A stretch of DNA of 64,000 nucleotides, taken from Pseudomonas sp. P7548 (GTDB taxonomy: Bacteria > Pseudomonadota > Gammaproteobacteria > Pseudomonadales > Pseudomonadaceae). Below the pieces are notes generated by a model. It was not told where the DNA came from. It saw nothing but the letters and a program-made list of their open reading frames with translations, and ran no database searches. Positions within the stretch are counted from its first letter, which is position 1, and each line of letters opens with the position of its first letter. A program made the translations under genes and the position numbers. The DNA lies in contig NZ_JACARO010000034.1 in assembly GCF_013386585.1 (NCBI RefSeq), positions 93,614 to 157,613 on the forward strand, read 5' to 3'. Shown piece by piece: positions 45,882 through 54,933 of this stretch.

Positions 45882-45912
45882 GCTAACTATTCCAAAAGCG
45901 CATGGGGTTAGC
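45882..45912. promoter_or_regulatory. inverted repeat between lysR and symporter
   Basis: GCTAAC (45,882-45,887) and GTTAGC (45,907-45,912) form an inverted repeat with a 19-base gap. It could be the LysR recognition site, but the arms are short. Confidence 0.35.
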
Positions 45913-45997
45913 CGGATTACTCATCAAGAGGCCTGTGAGCTGTCCCTAGAATTTCTGCCCATCACCCACACAACAAAAACCACATGAGGGCAGCACT

Positions 45998-47260
45998 GTG
46001 AAGCACAACAAACTTCCCCGTCGAATTGCAGCCGGCATCGCCTTGGGCGTGCTGGTGGGTTGGGCGTGTCATCACTATGCAGGGAGCGAGCAGGGCGCCA
46101 AGGAGCTGGCCGGGTATTTCTCGATGGTCACCGACATCTTCCTGCGCATGATCAAGATGATCATCGCGCCGCTGGTCTTCGCCACGTTGGTGGGCGGCAT
46201 CGCCAGCCTGGGCAGTTCGCGTTCGGTAGGGCGTATCGGCGTGCGTGCGATGCTGTGGTTTGTGACGGCGTCGCTGGTCTCGTTGCTGCTGGGCATGGGT
46301 CTGGTCAACCTGTTCCAGCCCGGTGCGGGGATGAACCTGCAAGTGGTGCAAAACGCGGCGGCGGCGGTGGCGGTGAATACTGGTGACTTCAGCCTCAAGG
46401 CATTTATCAGCCACGTGTTCCCGCGCAGCATCGCCGAAGCCATGGCCAACAACGAGATCCTGCAGATCGTGGTGTTTTCGCTGTTCTTCGGCTTTGCCCT
46501 GGCGGGTGTGAAGCGCGCCGGTTACACGCGCATCACCGACACCGTGGATGAGCTGGCCAAGGTGATGTTCAAGATCACCGACTACGTGATGGCCTTCGCG
46601 CCGATCGGCGTGTTCGCGGCGATTGCGTCGGCGATCACCACCAATGGCCTGGGCCTGCTCGCCGATTACGCCAAGCTTATCGCCGAGTTCTACTTGGGGA
46701 TTGTTCTGTTGTGGGGGCTGCTGTTCACGGCCGGCTACCTGTTCCTCGGGCGCTCGGTGTTCACCCTCGGCAAGTTGATTCGCGAGCCCATCCTCTTGGC
46801 ATTTTCCACCGCCAGCAGCGAGTCGGCTTATCCGAAAACCATGGAGGCCCTGGAAAAATTCGGTGCCCCCAAGCGCGTGTCCAGCTTCGTGCTGCCGCTG
46901 GGCTATTCGTTCAACCTCGACGGCTCGATGATGTACCAGGCCTTCGCGATCATGTTCATCGCCCAGGCCTACAACATCGACCTGAGCTTCACCCAGCAAC
47001 TGCTGATTTTGCTCACGCTGATGATCACCAGTAAAGGCATGGCCGGCGTTGCCCGAGCGTCGGTCGTGGTGGTGGCGGCGACCTTGCCGATGTTCAACCT
47101 GCCCGAAGCCGGGTTGTTGTTGATCATTGGTATCGACCAGTTCCTCGACATGGCCCGCACCGCCACCAACGTGGTTGGCAACAGCATCGCCACGGCGGTG
47201 GTGGCGCAATCGGAGGCCGAAGAAGAGCCGGCCGAAGCACCACAGGCGGTGCGCACATGA
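45998..47260 (+). CDS. DAACS-family symporter, acidic amino acid type
   Basis: The 420-residue membrane protein has the glutamate/dicarboxylate symporter fold, with 'STASSESAYP' (hairpin 1), 'MITSKGMAGV' (hairpin 2) and 'DMARTATN' in the substrate helix. D384 and R387 correspond to the Asp and Arg that bind the amino group and side-chain carboxylate in GltPh, so L- or D-Asp/Glu-like substrates are likely. GTG 45,998 has GAGGG upstream. It overlaps the racemase gene by 4 bases (ATGA). Confidence 0.87.
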   Translation: MKHNKLPRRIAAGIALGVLVGWACHHYAGSEQGAKELAGYFSMVTDIFLRMIKMIIAPLVFATLVGGIASLGSSRSVGRIGVRAMLWFVTASLVSLLLGMGLVNLFQPGAGMNLQVVQNAAAAVAVNTGDFSLKAFISHVFPRSIAEAMANNEILQIVVFSLFFGFALAGVKRAGYTRITDTVDELAKVMFKITDYVMAFAPIGVFAAIASAITTNGLGLLADYAKLIAEFYLGIVLLWGLLFTAGYLFLGRSVFTLGKLIREPILLAFSTASSESAYPKTMEALEKFGAPKRVSSFVLPLGYSFNLDGSMMYQAFAIMFIAQAYNIDLSFTQQLLILLTLMITSKGMAGVARASVVVVAATLPMFNLPEAGLLLIIGIDQFLDMARTATNVVGNSIATAVVAQSEAEEEPAEAPQAVRT

Positions 47261-48705
47261 GCAGTACCCGACGGCTGGGCATCGTCGGCGGGCTGGGCTC
47301 GCTGGCCGGGGCGGACCTGTTCTACAAGCTGGTCAAGTCCCGGGCGGTGCTGGAGGACCAAGGCCGCTATCACTTCCTGTTTGAGCAGCACCCGTTCAAG
47401 GATGTGCTGCTGCCGCTGGACCGCAACGCCAGCATGACGTCGCGCAAGTTCTACGTGTTCCAGGTGTGCAAAACGTTTGAGAACAGCGGCGTGGACGCGG
47501 TGCTGCTGCCGTGTTTCGCCAGCCAGACCTTTCGCGAGGAGATCCAGCAGGAGCTGGGTATCCCCGTGCTCGACATGATGCAGGCGCTGGTCCAGCACAT
47601 CACCCGCAGCGTTGCGCCTGGCACGCGCCTGGGTGTGATTGCGTCGGACTTCGTGCGCCACTGCGGCCTGTTTGAAAGACACCTCGGCCAGCACTTCAAC
47701 CTGCTGTACCCCGACGCCGAGGCGCAGGCGGCCTTGATGGAGGCGATGTACGGCGTCAACGGCATCAAGGACGGCCACCTGGAAGGCGTACCGCTGGAGG
47801 GCGTGTACCAGGCGTGCCTGTCCTTGCAGGAACAGGGCGCCACGCTGATCGTGCCGGGTATGACCGAGCTGTCACTGGTCTGCGGCGACTTGCAGCGGCG
47901 CGGCATCAGCGCGCTCGACATCAACCAGCTCTACGCCGACTTCGCCACCCAGGCCGATGGCCCGGCGCGCCAGCCGCCGTTCAAGCTGGGCATCGTCGGC
48001 GGCGTGGGCCCGGCCGCCACCGTGGACTTCATGGGCAAGGTGGTCGCCCACACGCCGGCCGGCAAAGACCAGGACCATATCAAGATGGTGGTCGAGCAAA
48101 ACCCGCAGATTCCCGATCGCACCGCCAACCTGCTACGCGATGAAACCGACCCGACCCTGGCGCTGTACGCCACCTGCAAGCGCCTGGAAAGCGCCGGCGC
48201 CCAGGCCATTGCCATTCCGTGCAACACCGCCCATGCGTTTGTCGAGCGCCTCCAGCCGCACCTGCGCGTGCCCATCGTCAACATGCTCAGCGAGACCGTG
48301 GAGTGGATCGCGCAGCACTACGGCAGTGGCCAGGCGGTCGGGCTGCTGGCCACCTCCGGCACGGTGCAAAGCCAGGTCTATCACCACGCGGCGCGGCGTG
48401 TGGGGTTGCAGCTGATCACGCCGGGCTTTGACTACCAGGCGCTGGTCATGGAGGCGATCTACGGTGAGCGGGGGATCAAGGCGGGGTTTACTGAAGGCAT
48501 CTGCCGAGAGCAATTGCTGCTGGCGGCCGAGCACTTGTGTGAGCAGGGGGCGAAGGTGTTGATCCTCGGCTGCACCGAGTTGCCGCTGGTGCTGGCCCAC
48601 AGCGAGGCTTTCGAGATCAACGGGCACCGCGTGGCGCTGGTGGACCCCACCACGATCCTTGCGCGCCAGTGCATCCGGCTGTCACAGGTGAGCGTTGATC
48701 GATAG
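47257..48705 (+). CDS. fused tandem aspartate/glutamate racemase family protein
   Basis: The 482-residue protein is two full racemase units joined (residues ~6-240 and ~243-475), each starting 'LGIVGG'. The C-terminal unit has both catalytic cysteines: C322 ('IPCNTAH') and C439 ('GCTEL'). In the N-terminal unit C86 ('LPCFAS') is kept but the second position is M202 ('GMTEL'), so that unit probably cannot racemise alone. Family members normally have one unit and form dimers, so this may be a covalent dimer with one changed half. Translation is coupled to the symporter. Confidence 0.85.
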   Translation: MSSTRRLGIVGGLGSLAGADLFYKLVKSRAVLEDQGRYHFLFEQHPFKDVLLPLDRNASMTSRKFYVFQVCKTFENSGVDAVLLPCFASQTFREEIQQELGIPVLDMMQALVQHITRSVAPGTRLGVIASDFVRHCGLFERHLGQHFNLLYPDAEAQAALMEAMYGVNGIKDGHLEGVPLEGVYQACLSLQEQGATLIVPGMTELSLVCGDLQRRGISALDINQLYADFATQADGPARQPPFKLGIVGGVGPAATVDFMGKVVAHTPAGKDQDHIKMVVEQNPQIPDRTANLLRDETDPTLALYATCKRLESAGAQAIAIPCNTAHAFVERLQPHLRVPIVNMLSETVEWIAQHYGSGQAVGLLATSGTVQSQVYHHAARRVGLQLITPGFDYQALVMEAIYGERGIKAGFTEGICREQLLLAAEHLCEQGAKVLILGCTELPLVLAHSEAFEINGHRVALVDPTTILARQCIRLSQVSVDR

Positions 48706-48716
48706 GTGTTGCACCC

Positions 48717-49988
48717 TTATCCCCGTCGCACAGGCACTGCCTCTATGACCGGCTGACGCTCATGCCCCTCCCACTTGGCAATCACCAACGGCGCCAAGGC
48801 ATTGCCCAGCACGTTCAACGCCGTGGTGGGCATTTCCATCAAGCGGTACACCCCGGCGATAAACGCAATGCCTTCCAACGGCAGGCCGGCGCTGGCCAGG
48901 GTGGCCGAAAGAATCACGAACATGAAGCCCGGCACCCCGGCCGCGCCTTTGGAGGTGAGTACCATGGTCACCACCAGCAAGGCCTGGTCGCCCAGGCTCA
49001 GGTCGATACCGTAGAGCTGCGCGACGAACAACGTGCCGATACCCAGGAACAGCGAGGCACCGTCCAGGTTGAACGAGTAACCCACCGGCACCACAAAACT
49101 CACCAGCGAAGGTGGCACGCCGTAGGTTTCGAGCTTTTTCATCAGCTGTGGCATCACCGCTGCGGAGCTGGCGGTGGAGAAGGCCAGGGCCAGTTCGTCC
49201 TTGATATGACGCATCAAGGCAAACAGGTTGATCCCGCACAACCGTGCAATCAGGTTCAGCACCACCAGCACAAAAAACACGATGGACACATAGCTCACCA
49301 GGATCAGCTTGGCCAACGGCAGCAGCGAGCCAAACCCGAAGTTGGCCACGGTCACTGCGATCATCCCGAACACACCAATCGGTGAGTACGCCATGATCAT
49401 CGACGTGACCTTGAACATTGCATCGCTGACACCACGCAGCAGCGCGATCACCGGGTCTTTGCGTTCGGCGGGCAAGCGCGACACGCCCAGGCCGAACATC
49501 ACCGCAAAAAACAGCACCGACAGCAGGCTGCCCTGGGCCATGGCGCTGATCACGTTGTCGGGGATGATCCCGACGAGAATCTGGCCCAGGCTATGCCCGG
49601 CGCCGCTGCTGGTAGGCAGGCTGATAGTGGCGGCGTGCAGGCTGGAAAGTTCGGTGCCGGCACCTGGCTTGAGCAGGTTGCCCAGCACCAGCCCGACGAT
49701 GATCGCCAGGGTGGTGATGCAGAAGAAATAGCCCAGGGACCTGACCCCGATGCGACCCAGGGATTTGCCGTCACCGTGCCCGGCAATGCCCACCACCATG
49801 CAGGAAAACACGATCGGCACGACGATCATCTTCATCAGCTTGATAAAGATGTCGCCCGCTGGTTGCAGCACGTTGTCCACCAGCCATGGGCGGGACTCGG
49901 GAAAGCGGTGCAACAGGGCACCAATGGCGATGCCGGTGAGCAAGCCGATAACGATTTGCCAGACCAGCGCGATGCGGGGCGTGTGCAT
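48717..49988 (-). CDS. DAACS-family symporter, altered substrate site
   Basis: This 423-residue relative of the previous symporter has hairpin motifs 'STASSAAVMP' and 'VLTSKGAAGVPG'. Its substrate helix reads 'LMEMPTTALN' near residue 385: the Asp is Glu and the Arg that binds side-chain carboxylate is Thr, as in neutral amino acid transporters of the wider family. So it probably takes a different acid. GAGG lies 7 bases before the start. It follows the aminotransferase and aldolase genes on the same strand. Confidence 0.85.
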   Translation of the reverse strand: MHTPRIALVWQIVIGLLTGIAIGALLHRFPESRPWLVDNVLQPAGDIFIKLMKMIVVPIVFSCMVVGIAGHGDGKSLGRIGVRSLGYFFCITTLAIIVGLVLGNLLKPGAGTELSSLHAATISLPTSSGAGHSLGQILVGIIPDNVISAMAQGSLLSVLFFAVMFGLGVSRLPAERKDPVIALLRGVSDAMFKVTSMIMAYSPIGVFGMIAVTVANFGFGSLLPLAKLILVSYVSIVFFVLVVLNLIARLCGINLFALMRHIKDELALAFSTASSAAVMPQLMKKLETYGVPPSLVSFVVPVGYSFNLDGASLFLGIGTLFVAQLYGIDLSLGDQALLVVTMVLTSKGAAGVPGFMFVILSATLASAGLPLEGIAFIAGVYRLMEMPTTALNVLGNALAPLVIAKWEGHERQPVIEAVPVRRG

Positions 49989-50082
49989 AGGAATGCCTCA
50001 TTTGAGATCAATGATTTTTAAGTTGTTGTTCTAGGCAGTCGAAAGGCGGCCGTGGTGGGCCGCCGGGTGCAGCGAGAAGCCG

Positions 50083-51291
50083 TCAGCGCAGGTCGTGGCA
50101 TGCGTCTTTGAGACGACGGCATCCTTCTTCGATCACGTCCAGGGCGCTGGCAAACGACAGGCGCACATACGGCGACATGCCGTAGGCCGCGCCGCTGACC
50201 GTGGCCAGGCCGTAGTCACGCAGCAGGTAGTCCACCAATTGCGTGTCGTCCTCCAGGCGGTCGCCCGCCGGGGTGAGCTTGCCCATCAGCGCGCTCACAT
50301 TGACGAACACGTAGAACGCGCCGTCCGGTGGGGTGCAGCTCACGCCGGGGATGTCCGCCAGTAACCCCAGCATGTGCGCGCGACGTTGCTGGTATTGCGC
50401 ACGCATGTCGGCGATGGGCGCCTGCTCGCCGGCAAAGGCGGCCACGGCGGCGGCCTGGCTCAGTGAGCTGGGGCAGGTGGTGGTTTGCGACAGCAGCTTG
50501 GCGATGGCGCTGATCAACCATGCCGGGCCGGCACCAAACCCCAGGCGCCAACCGGTCATGGCGTAGCCCTTGGACGCGCCGTTGACGATCAGCGTGCGCG
50601 GCTTGAGGTCGGGCGCCAGGCGCGTCAACGGCACATGCCGGGCGTCACCGTAGACGAAGTGCTCGTAGATCTCATCGGCCATGACCAGCACATGGGGATG
50701 GCGCCGCAGCACGTCGGCCAGCGCCAGCAGTTCGGCCTCGCTGTACACCGCGCCGCTGGGGTTGTTGGGGCTGTTGAGGATCACCCATTTGGTGCGTGGG
50801 GTGATCGCCTGCTCCAGGGTGTCGGGCGCGAGTTTGAAGCCCAGGCTTTCATCGCCGGGGATGATCACCGGAGTGGCATCGTTGAGCCGCGCGATGTCCG
50901 GGTAGGACACCCAATAGGGCGTGTGCACGATCACTTCGTCGCCACGGTTCAAGGTGGCGGCCAGCGCGTGATAGATGATGTGCTTGCCGCCACAGCCGGC
51001 CACGACTTCGTCCAGGCCATAGACCAGGCCATTGTCCCGTGCGAGCTTCAGGCAGATGGCCCGGCGCAGGGCCAGGGTGCCGGTGGTCGGTGTGTAGTGG
51101 GTGTCGCCACTGTGCATTGCCAGGCTGGCCGCTTGCAGGATATGCGGCGGGGTGTCGAAGTCCGGCTCGCCCACGGTGAAATTGACGATGTCACGGCCCT
51201 GGGCACGCAGCTCGCTTACCAAGGCATTGGCGGTAACGCTGGGGGAGGGCGCAATGCCCAGGACGCGGTCGGAAAGAAATGCAGTGCTCAT
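50083..51291 (-). CDS. PLP-dependent class I aminotransferase
   Basis: The 402-residue enzyme is of the aspartate-aminotransferase Igamma/I type with 'NSPNNPSG', 'ADEIYEHF' and the PLP lysine in 'NGASKGYAMTGWR', plus a C-terminal Arg in 'SPYVRLSFA' that binds the substrate alpha-carboxylate. It moves the amino group of an acidic or related amino acid to 2-oxoglutarate. AAGGA precedes ATG. It lies 11 bases downstream of the aldolase gene in one operon, suggesting its 2-oxo acid product feeds the aldolase. Confidence 0.88.
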   Translation of the reverse strand: MSTAFLSDRVLGIAPSPSVTANALVSELRAQGRDIVNFTVGEPDFDTPPHILQAASLAMHSGDTHYTPTTGTLALRRAICLKLARDNGLVYGLDEVVAGCGGKHIIYHALAATLNRGDEVIVHTPYWVSYPDIARLNDATPVIIPGDESLGFKLAPDTLEQAITPRTKWVILNSPNNPSGAVYSEAELLALADVLRRHPHVLVMADEIYEHFVYGDARHVPLTRLAPDLKPRTLIVNGASKGYAMTGWRLGFGAGPAWLISAIAKLLSQTTTCPSSLSQAAAVAAFAGEQAPIADMRAQYQQRRAHMLGLLADIPGVSCTPPDGAFYVFVNVSALMGKLTPAGDRLEDDTQLVDYLLRDYGLATVSGAAYGMSPYVRLSFASALDVIEEGCRRLKDACHDLR

Positions 51292-51302
51292 CAGGGTGTC
51301 CT

Positions 51303-51968
51303 TCAGTCCGCCAGGCCGGCGTTGGCCAGCACCTTGTCGATCCAGCTCTGGCGCACCGCGCCGGTGGCGATTTCGGCCTTCACCGCTTCTTCATGCTCGG
51401 CATGTTGCCCGGCGCGGCGCAGCACCTCGGCGGCATCGGCTTGGGAGAACGCCACCAGGCCATCTTCATCGCCCACCAGCAGGTCGCCCGGGTTGATCAG
51501 CATGCCGCCGATGGACACCGGCACGTTCACCTCGCCGGGGCCGGTCTTGTAAGGGCCGGTGTGCACCACCGCACGGGCGTAGCAGGGCGTGTTGTCGAAG
51601 CTGGCGACGTCGCGGATCGCGCCGTCGATCACAAACCCGACGCAGCCGCGCTGCTGGGCGTAGAGCTTGACCAGCTCGCCGATCACCGCGTTGTTGGTGT
51701 CGCCCTGGCCGTCCACCACCAGCACGTGGCCGGGTTGCATCATGCTCATGGCTTTGTAGATCAGCAGGTTGTCGCCGGGCCGCGTCTTCACGGTGATCGC
51801 CGTGCCCACCAGCTTGCCGGTGCGGTTGTAGCGCGTCAGGCCACGGGCGCCGATGTGCCGGCCCAGGTTGTCGCTGATGTGCGGCGTGACCACATGGGCG
51901 AACGCCTCCACCAGTTCGGCCGGGGCCATCGGTGCGTTGGGAAGGATGCGGGAACCGGGCAAGGACAT
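51303..51968 (-). CDS. RraA-family aldolase (4-hydroxy-4-methyl-2-oxoglutarate type)
   Basis: The 221-residue protein has the RraA/HMG aldolase core with 'GELVKLYAQQRG' and 'VIDGAIRD', whose Arg-Asp pair binds pyruvate and Mg2+ in HMG/CHA aldolases. These lyases cleave 4-hydroxy-4-substituted 2-oxo acids to pyruvate, or decarboxylate oxaloacetate; RNase E inhibition is specific to true RraA. Its operon with aminotransferase and symporter argues for the metabolic role. GGAG precedes the ATG. Confidence 0.85.
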   Translation of the reverse strand: MSLPGSRILPNAPMAPAELVEAFAHVVTPHISDNLGRHIGARGLTRYNRTGKLVGTAITVKTRPGDNLLIYKAMSMMQPGHVLVVDGQGDTNNAVIGELVKLYAQQRGCVGFVIDGAIRDVASFDNTPCYARAVVHTGPYKTGPGEVNVPVSIGGMLINPGDLLVGDEDGLVAFSQADAAEVLRRAGQHAEHEEAVKAEIATGAVRQSWIDKVLANAGLAD

Positions 51969-52039
51969 GGCAAATCTCCAGAATCGTGGGATAGCGACGG
52001 GCTATGGCCAAATCTTAGGAGTGATGAACGGACAGTTTT

Positions 52040-52069
52040 AGCGATATTTTATGATGTGTTAGCATCGCT
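52040..52069. promoter_or_regulatory. inverted repeat between aldolase operon and lysR
   Basis: AGCGAT (52,040-52,045) and ATCGCT (52,064-52,069) face each other in the 122-base divergent region, 20 bases before the lysR start. A short candidate LysR site. Confidence 0.35.
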
Positions 52070-52090
52070 TTTTCTCATGAGTTGCCCGGC

Positions 52091-52987
52091 ATGATCACAT
52101 TCAAGCAAATCGACGCGCTCTACTGGATTGCCGAACTGGGCAGCTTCGAAGCGGCGGCGAACAAGCTGAACATGTCGCAGTCGGCGATCTCCAAGCGCAT
52201 CCAGGAACTGGAAGAAACCTTCGATGTGGAGATCTTCGACCGCAGCAAGCGCAATGCGCGGCTGACCGAAAAGGGCGGCGAGCTGCTCGACTACGCCCGC
52301 GACCTGCTCAACAGCCGCGACCAGTTGCTCGAACGGGTCAGCGCGCGCAACGTGCTGGTGCGCAGGTTTCGCCTCGGGGTCACCGAGTTGACCGCGCTGA
52401 CCTGGCTGCCGGCCCTGGTGGAGGCGTTGCGCCAGGCGTACCCGAAGGTGCAGATCGAACCCTCGGTGGAACTGAGCAGCGAGCTGTTCCGCAAACTGGA
52501 AAGCGACCAGCTGGACCTGGTGATCGTGCCCGACGCCTACAGCGACTCGCGCTTTCACAGCACCCCGCTGCAAAGCGTGAACAACGCCTGGATCTGCTCG
52601 CCCGGGCTGATCCCCGACGCCGACCCGGTCAGCCTGGAAACCCTGGCCAGCTACACCGTGCTCACCCAGGGCTCGCAGTCGGGCACCGGCTTGATCTACG
52701 AGCGCTGGATGGCCACCCACAACGTGCAGATGCCGCGCACGCTCACCAGCCACAACCTGCTGGTGCAGGTGGGCTTGGCGCTGTCGGGGATTGGCGTGAG
52801 CTACCTGCCCAAGGCGTGCCTGTCCCATCTGATCGAGCAGGGTTCGCTACGGGCATTGGTCACCGAGCCGGAATTGCCGAGCGTGCGTTACGTGGCGTTG
52901 CACCGGGTCGATCGCCAGTTCGGCTTGAACCAGGACGTGGCGCAGATGGCCCAGGCCTGCTGCGATTTTTCGCGGCTGTTGCTCTAA
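52091..52987 (+). CDS. LysR-family regulator
   Basis: The 298-residue regulator starts 'MITFKQIDALYWIAELGSFE' with a LysR helix-turn-helix at ~17-36 ('AANKLNMSQSAISKR'). It is divergent from the aldolase-aminotransferase-symporter operon and probably controls it. ATG 52,091 was preferred over the upstream TTG. Its last 4 bases overlap the end of the next, convergent LysR. Confidence 0.88.
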   Translation: MITFKQIDALYWIAELGSFEAAANKLNMSQSAISKRIQELEETFDVEIFDRSKRNARLTEKGGELLDYARDLLNSRDQLLERVSARNVLVRRFRLGVTELTALTWLPALVEALRQAYPKVQIEPSVELSSELFRKLESDQLDLVIVPDAYSDSRFHSTPLQSVNNAWICSPGLIPDADPVSLETLASYTVLTQGSQSGTGLIYERWMATHNVQMPRTLTSHNLLVQVGLALSGIGVSYLPKACLSHLIEQGSLRALVTEPELPSVRYVALHRVDRQFGLNQDVAQMAQACCDFSRLLL

Positions 52988-53877
52988 CGGCGGGCATCGC
53001 CCTGGGTCGACTGGCGCGCCAGGTCGGCCAGGGTGTCAATCAGCGCGGTGCGCCCATGCTTGAGAAACGCCAGGTGATAATTCACCGCAGCCGGTGGCAC
53101 TTCCAGCGTCACCTCCTGGAATTCCCCGCGCTCGATCTCGTCCACGAACAAACCCCTCGGCAAACAACTGATGCCCACCCCCGCACGGATCAACGCCAGC
53201 AGCGCGAACAGGCTGTTGCTGCCGTACACGTGGTTGAACTCGATACCCTCCTGGGCAAACAGCTGCTCGCAGCGTTGGGTGATCCCCGAGTCCGGGCCTT
53301 GCACGATGATCGGCCACAGCGCCAGTTGCTTGAGGGAGAGGGTGGTGCCTTCGGGGAACAGCCGTGGCGGTGCCAGCCAGGTGAAGGTGATCGATTGCAG
53401 CGGGATCGAGGCCATGGCGGCGGTGACGTAGTCCTGCGGGATCACGACCAGGTCCAGGTCACCGTCGAGCAGCTTGCGTTGCAGGCGTGCGGACAGGTCC
53501 ACGTCCGGGTGCAGGCTGATGTCCGGCAGCTCGGCCTTGGTGCGCGCAACGAAGTCGGTGAACCAGGTGATGGTCACCAGCTCCGTCAACCCCATGCGCA
53601 CGGCGCGCTGCACCTGGTGGGCGGCGCCGCGCAAGGCGTCCAGCCGGGCCAGGCTGGCGATCAGGCCTTCGCTGGCCTCCAGCAATTCGGCGCCCTTGGG
53701 GCTCAGTTGCACCTTGTGGCTGCCGGGCTCGAACAGCGGCAGGCAAGCCTGTTTTTCCAGCTCCTGCAGGCGCTTGGTGGCGGCGGACTGGGTGATAAAC
53801 AGGCGCGTGGCGGCGCGCTGCAAGGTGCCGAGCTTGAGGGTCCAGTAGAAAGTTTCGATCTGCTTGATGTTGATCAT
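52984..53877 (-). CDS. LysR-family regulator
   Basis: The 297-residue protein starts 'MINIKQIETFYWTLKLGTLQ' and is clearly related to the previous one. Recognition helix region: 'RLFITQSAATKRLQELE'. It follows and overlaps the third LysR by 4 bases (ATGA), so both are made from one transcript. The effector is unknown. Confidence 0.87.
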   Translation of the reverse strand: MINIKQIETFYWTLKLGTLQRAATRLFITQSAATKRLQELEKQACLPLFEPGSHKVQLSPKGAELLEASEGLIASLARLDALRGAAHQVQRAVRMGLTELVTITWFTDFVARTKAELPDISLHPDVDLSARLQRKLLDGDLDLVVIPQDYVTAAMASIPLQSITFTWLAPPRLFPEGTTLSLKQLALWPIIVQGPDSGITQRCEQLFAQEGIEFNHVYGSNSLFALLALIRAGVGISCLPRGLFVDEIERGEFQEVTLEVPPAAVNYHLAFLKHGRTALIDTLADLARQSTQGDARR

Positions 53878-54779
53878 GCCGGGCGTCCATAGGCCTGTTG
53901 CAGGTCGCAATGTTCGCCGAGCAATTCCATCACATGCCGGTGAAACGGGCTGTAGCTGTCGGCCCGTGCCAGCGCCACATAAGGCGTGGTGGGCAGCGGC
54001 GGCGTCACGTCGAGCTTCACCAGTTGCCCATTGAGCAAATAGGGCGCGGCGGTGATGTCGGGCAGGTAGGTTACGCCCAGGCCGGATACGGTCAGGCCGA
54101 TCAGGGCCGCCAGGCTGCTGCACGGAATGTGCGCGCTGGGGCTGGCCTGGTGCGTGGCGAGCCAGGTGTCTACCAGCAGGCCGGAACCCGACAACCGGCC
54201 CTGGGCGAGCAGGGTGCAGTGGCTCAAATCTTCCAGGGTCAGGGGTTGCTGGTGATCGAGCAGGCCCGGTGCGCAGAACCAGTTGTTGCGCACCTCATCG
54301 AGTGCCACCTTGATCAGGCCATTGCTGCTGAACGCATCCGGCACCACGATCACATCGACCTGGCCGGCCATCAGCAACCCATGCAGACGTACGCTGAGGT
54401 CGACTTCCGGCTCGATGCGCACCTTGGGGTAGTGGCTGGAAACCGCCTTGATCAGCCGCGGCAGCCAGGTCAGGGCGCTGAGTTCGGTGATGCCGATGCG
54501 CAACCGACGGCTGAGCACCTGCGGGCTGATCAGGCAACTGTTGACGATGTCGCGCTGCAACAACACGTCGCGGGCCTGGGCCACCACCGGTGCGGCCAGC
54601 GCGGTGAGCCGGGCGCCACGGCCGCTGCGGTCGAACAGCGCGAACCCCAGCCAGTGCTCCAGTTCCTGGATCTGCCGGGAAATGGCCGACTGCACCTGGC
54701 CCAGGCGGTTGGCCGCGCCGTCGAAGGTGCCGTGGTCGACCACGGCAATCAGCGCTTCGAGCTGTTTGAAGGTAGGCAC
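53874..54779 (-). CDS. LysR-family regulator
   Basis: The 301-residue protein starts (GTG) 'PTFKQLEALIAVVDHGTFD' with 'QVQSAISRQIQELE' in the recognition helix. It diverges from the frameshifted MFS gene 154 bases away and is the likely regulator of it and the dehydrogenase. No strong ribosome site is seen before the GTG, so the start is less sure. Confidence 0.85.
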   Translation of the reverse strand: MPTFKQLEALIAVVDHGTFDGAANRLGQVQSAISRQIQELEHWLGFALFDRSGRGARLTALAAPVVAQARDVLLQRDIVNSCLISPQVLSRRLRIGITELSALTWLPRLIKAVSSHYPKVRIEPEVDLSVRLHGLLMAGQVDVIVVPDAFSSNGLIKVALDEVRNNWFCAPGLLDHQQPLTLEDLSHCTLLAQGRLSGSGLLVDTWLATHQASPSAHIPCSSLAALIGLTVSGLGVTYLPDITAAPYLLNGQLVKLDVTPPLPTTPYVALARADSYSPFHRHVMELLGEHCDLQQAYGRPA

Positions 54780-54933
54780 AGGATGAATCCCATCTGGTTT
54801 TGGAATGTTTTTAGTTCACGGAATATCTCTATGTCTACTTAAATTTCCTCGGCACTATCCCGCTCACGGCCTACTGGCGTGAGGGTTTCTTCACGGCGTA
54901 CCGACCATAACTCCAAGAAAGATCGGTGAAGAA

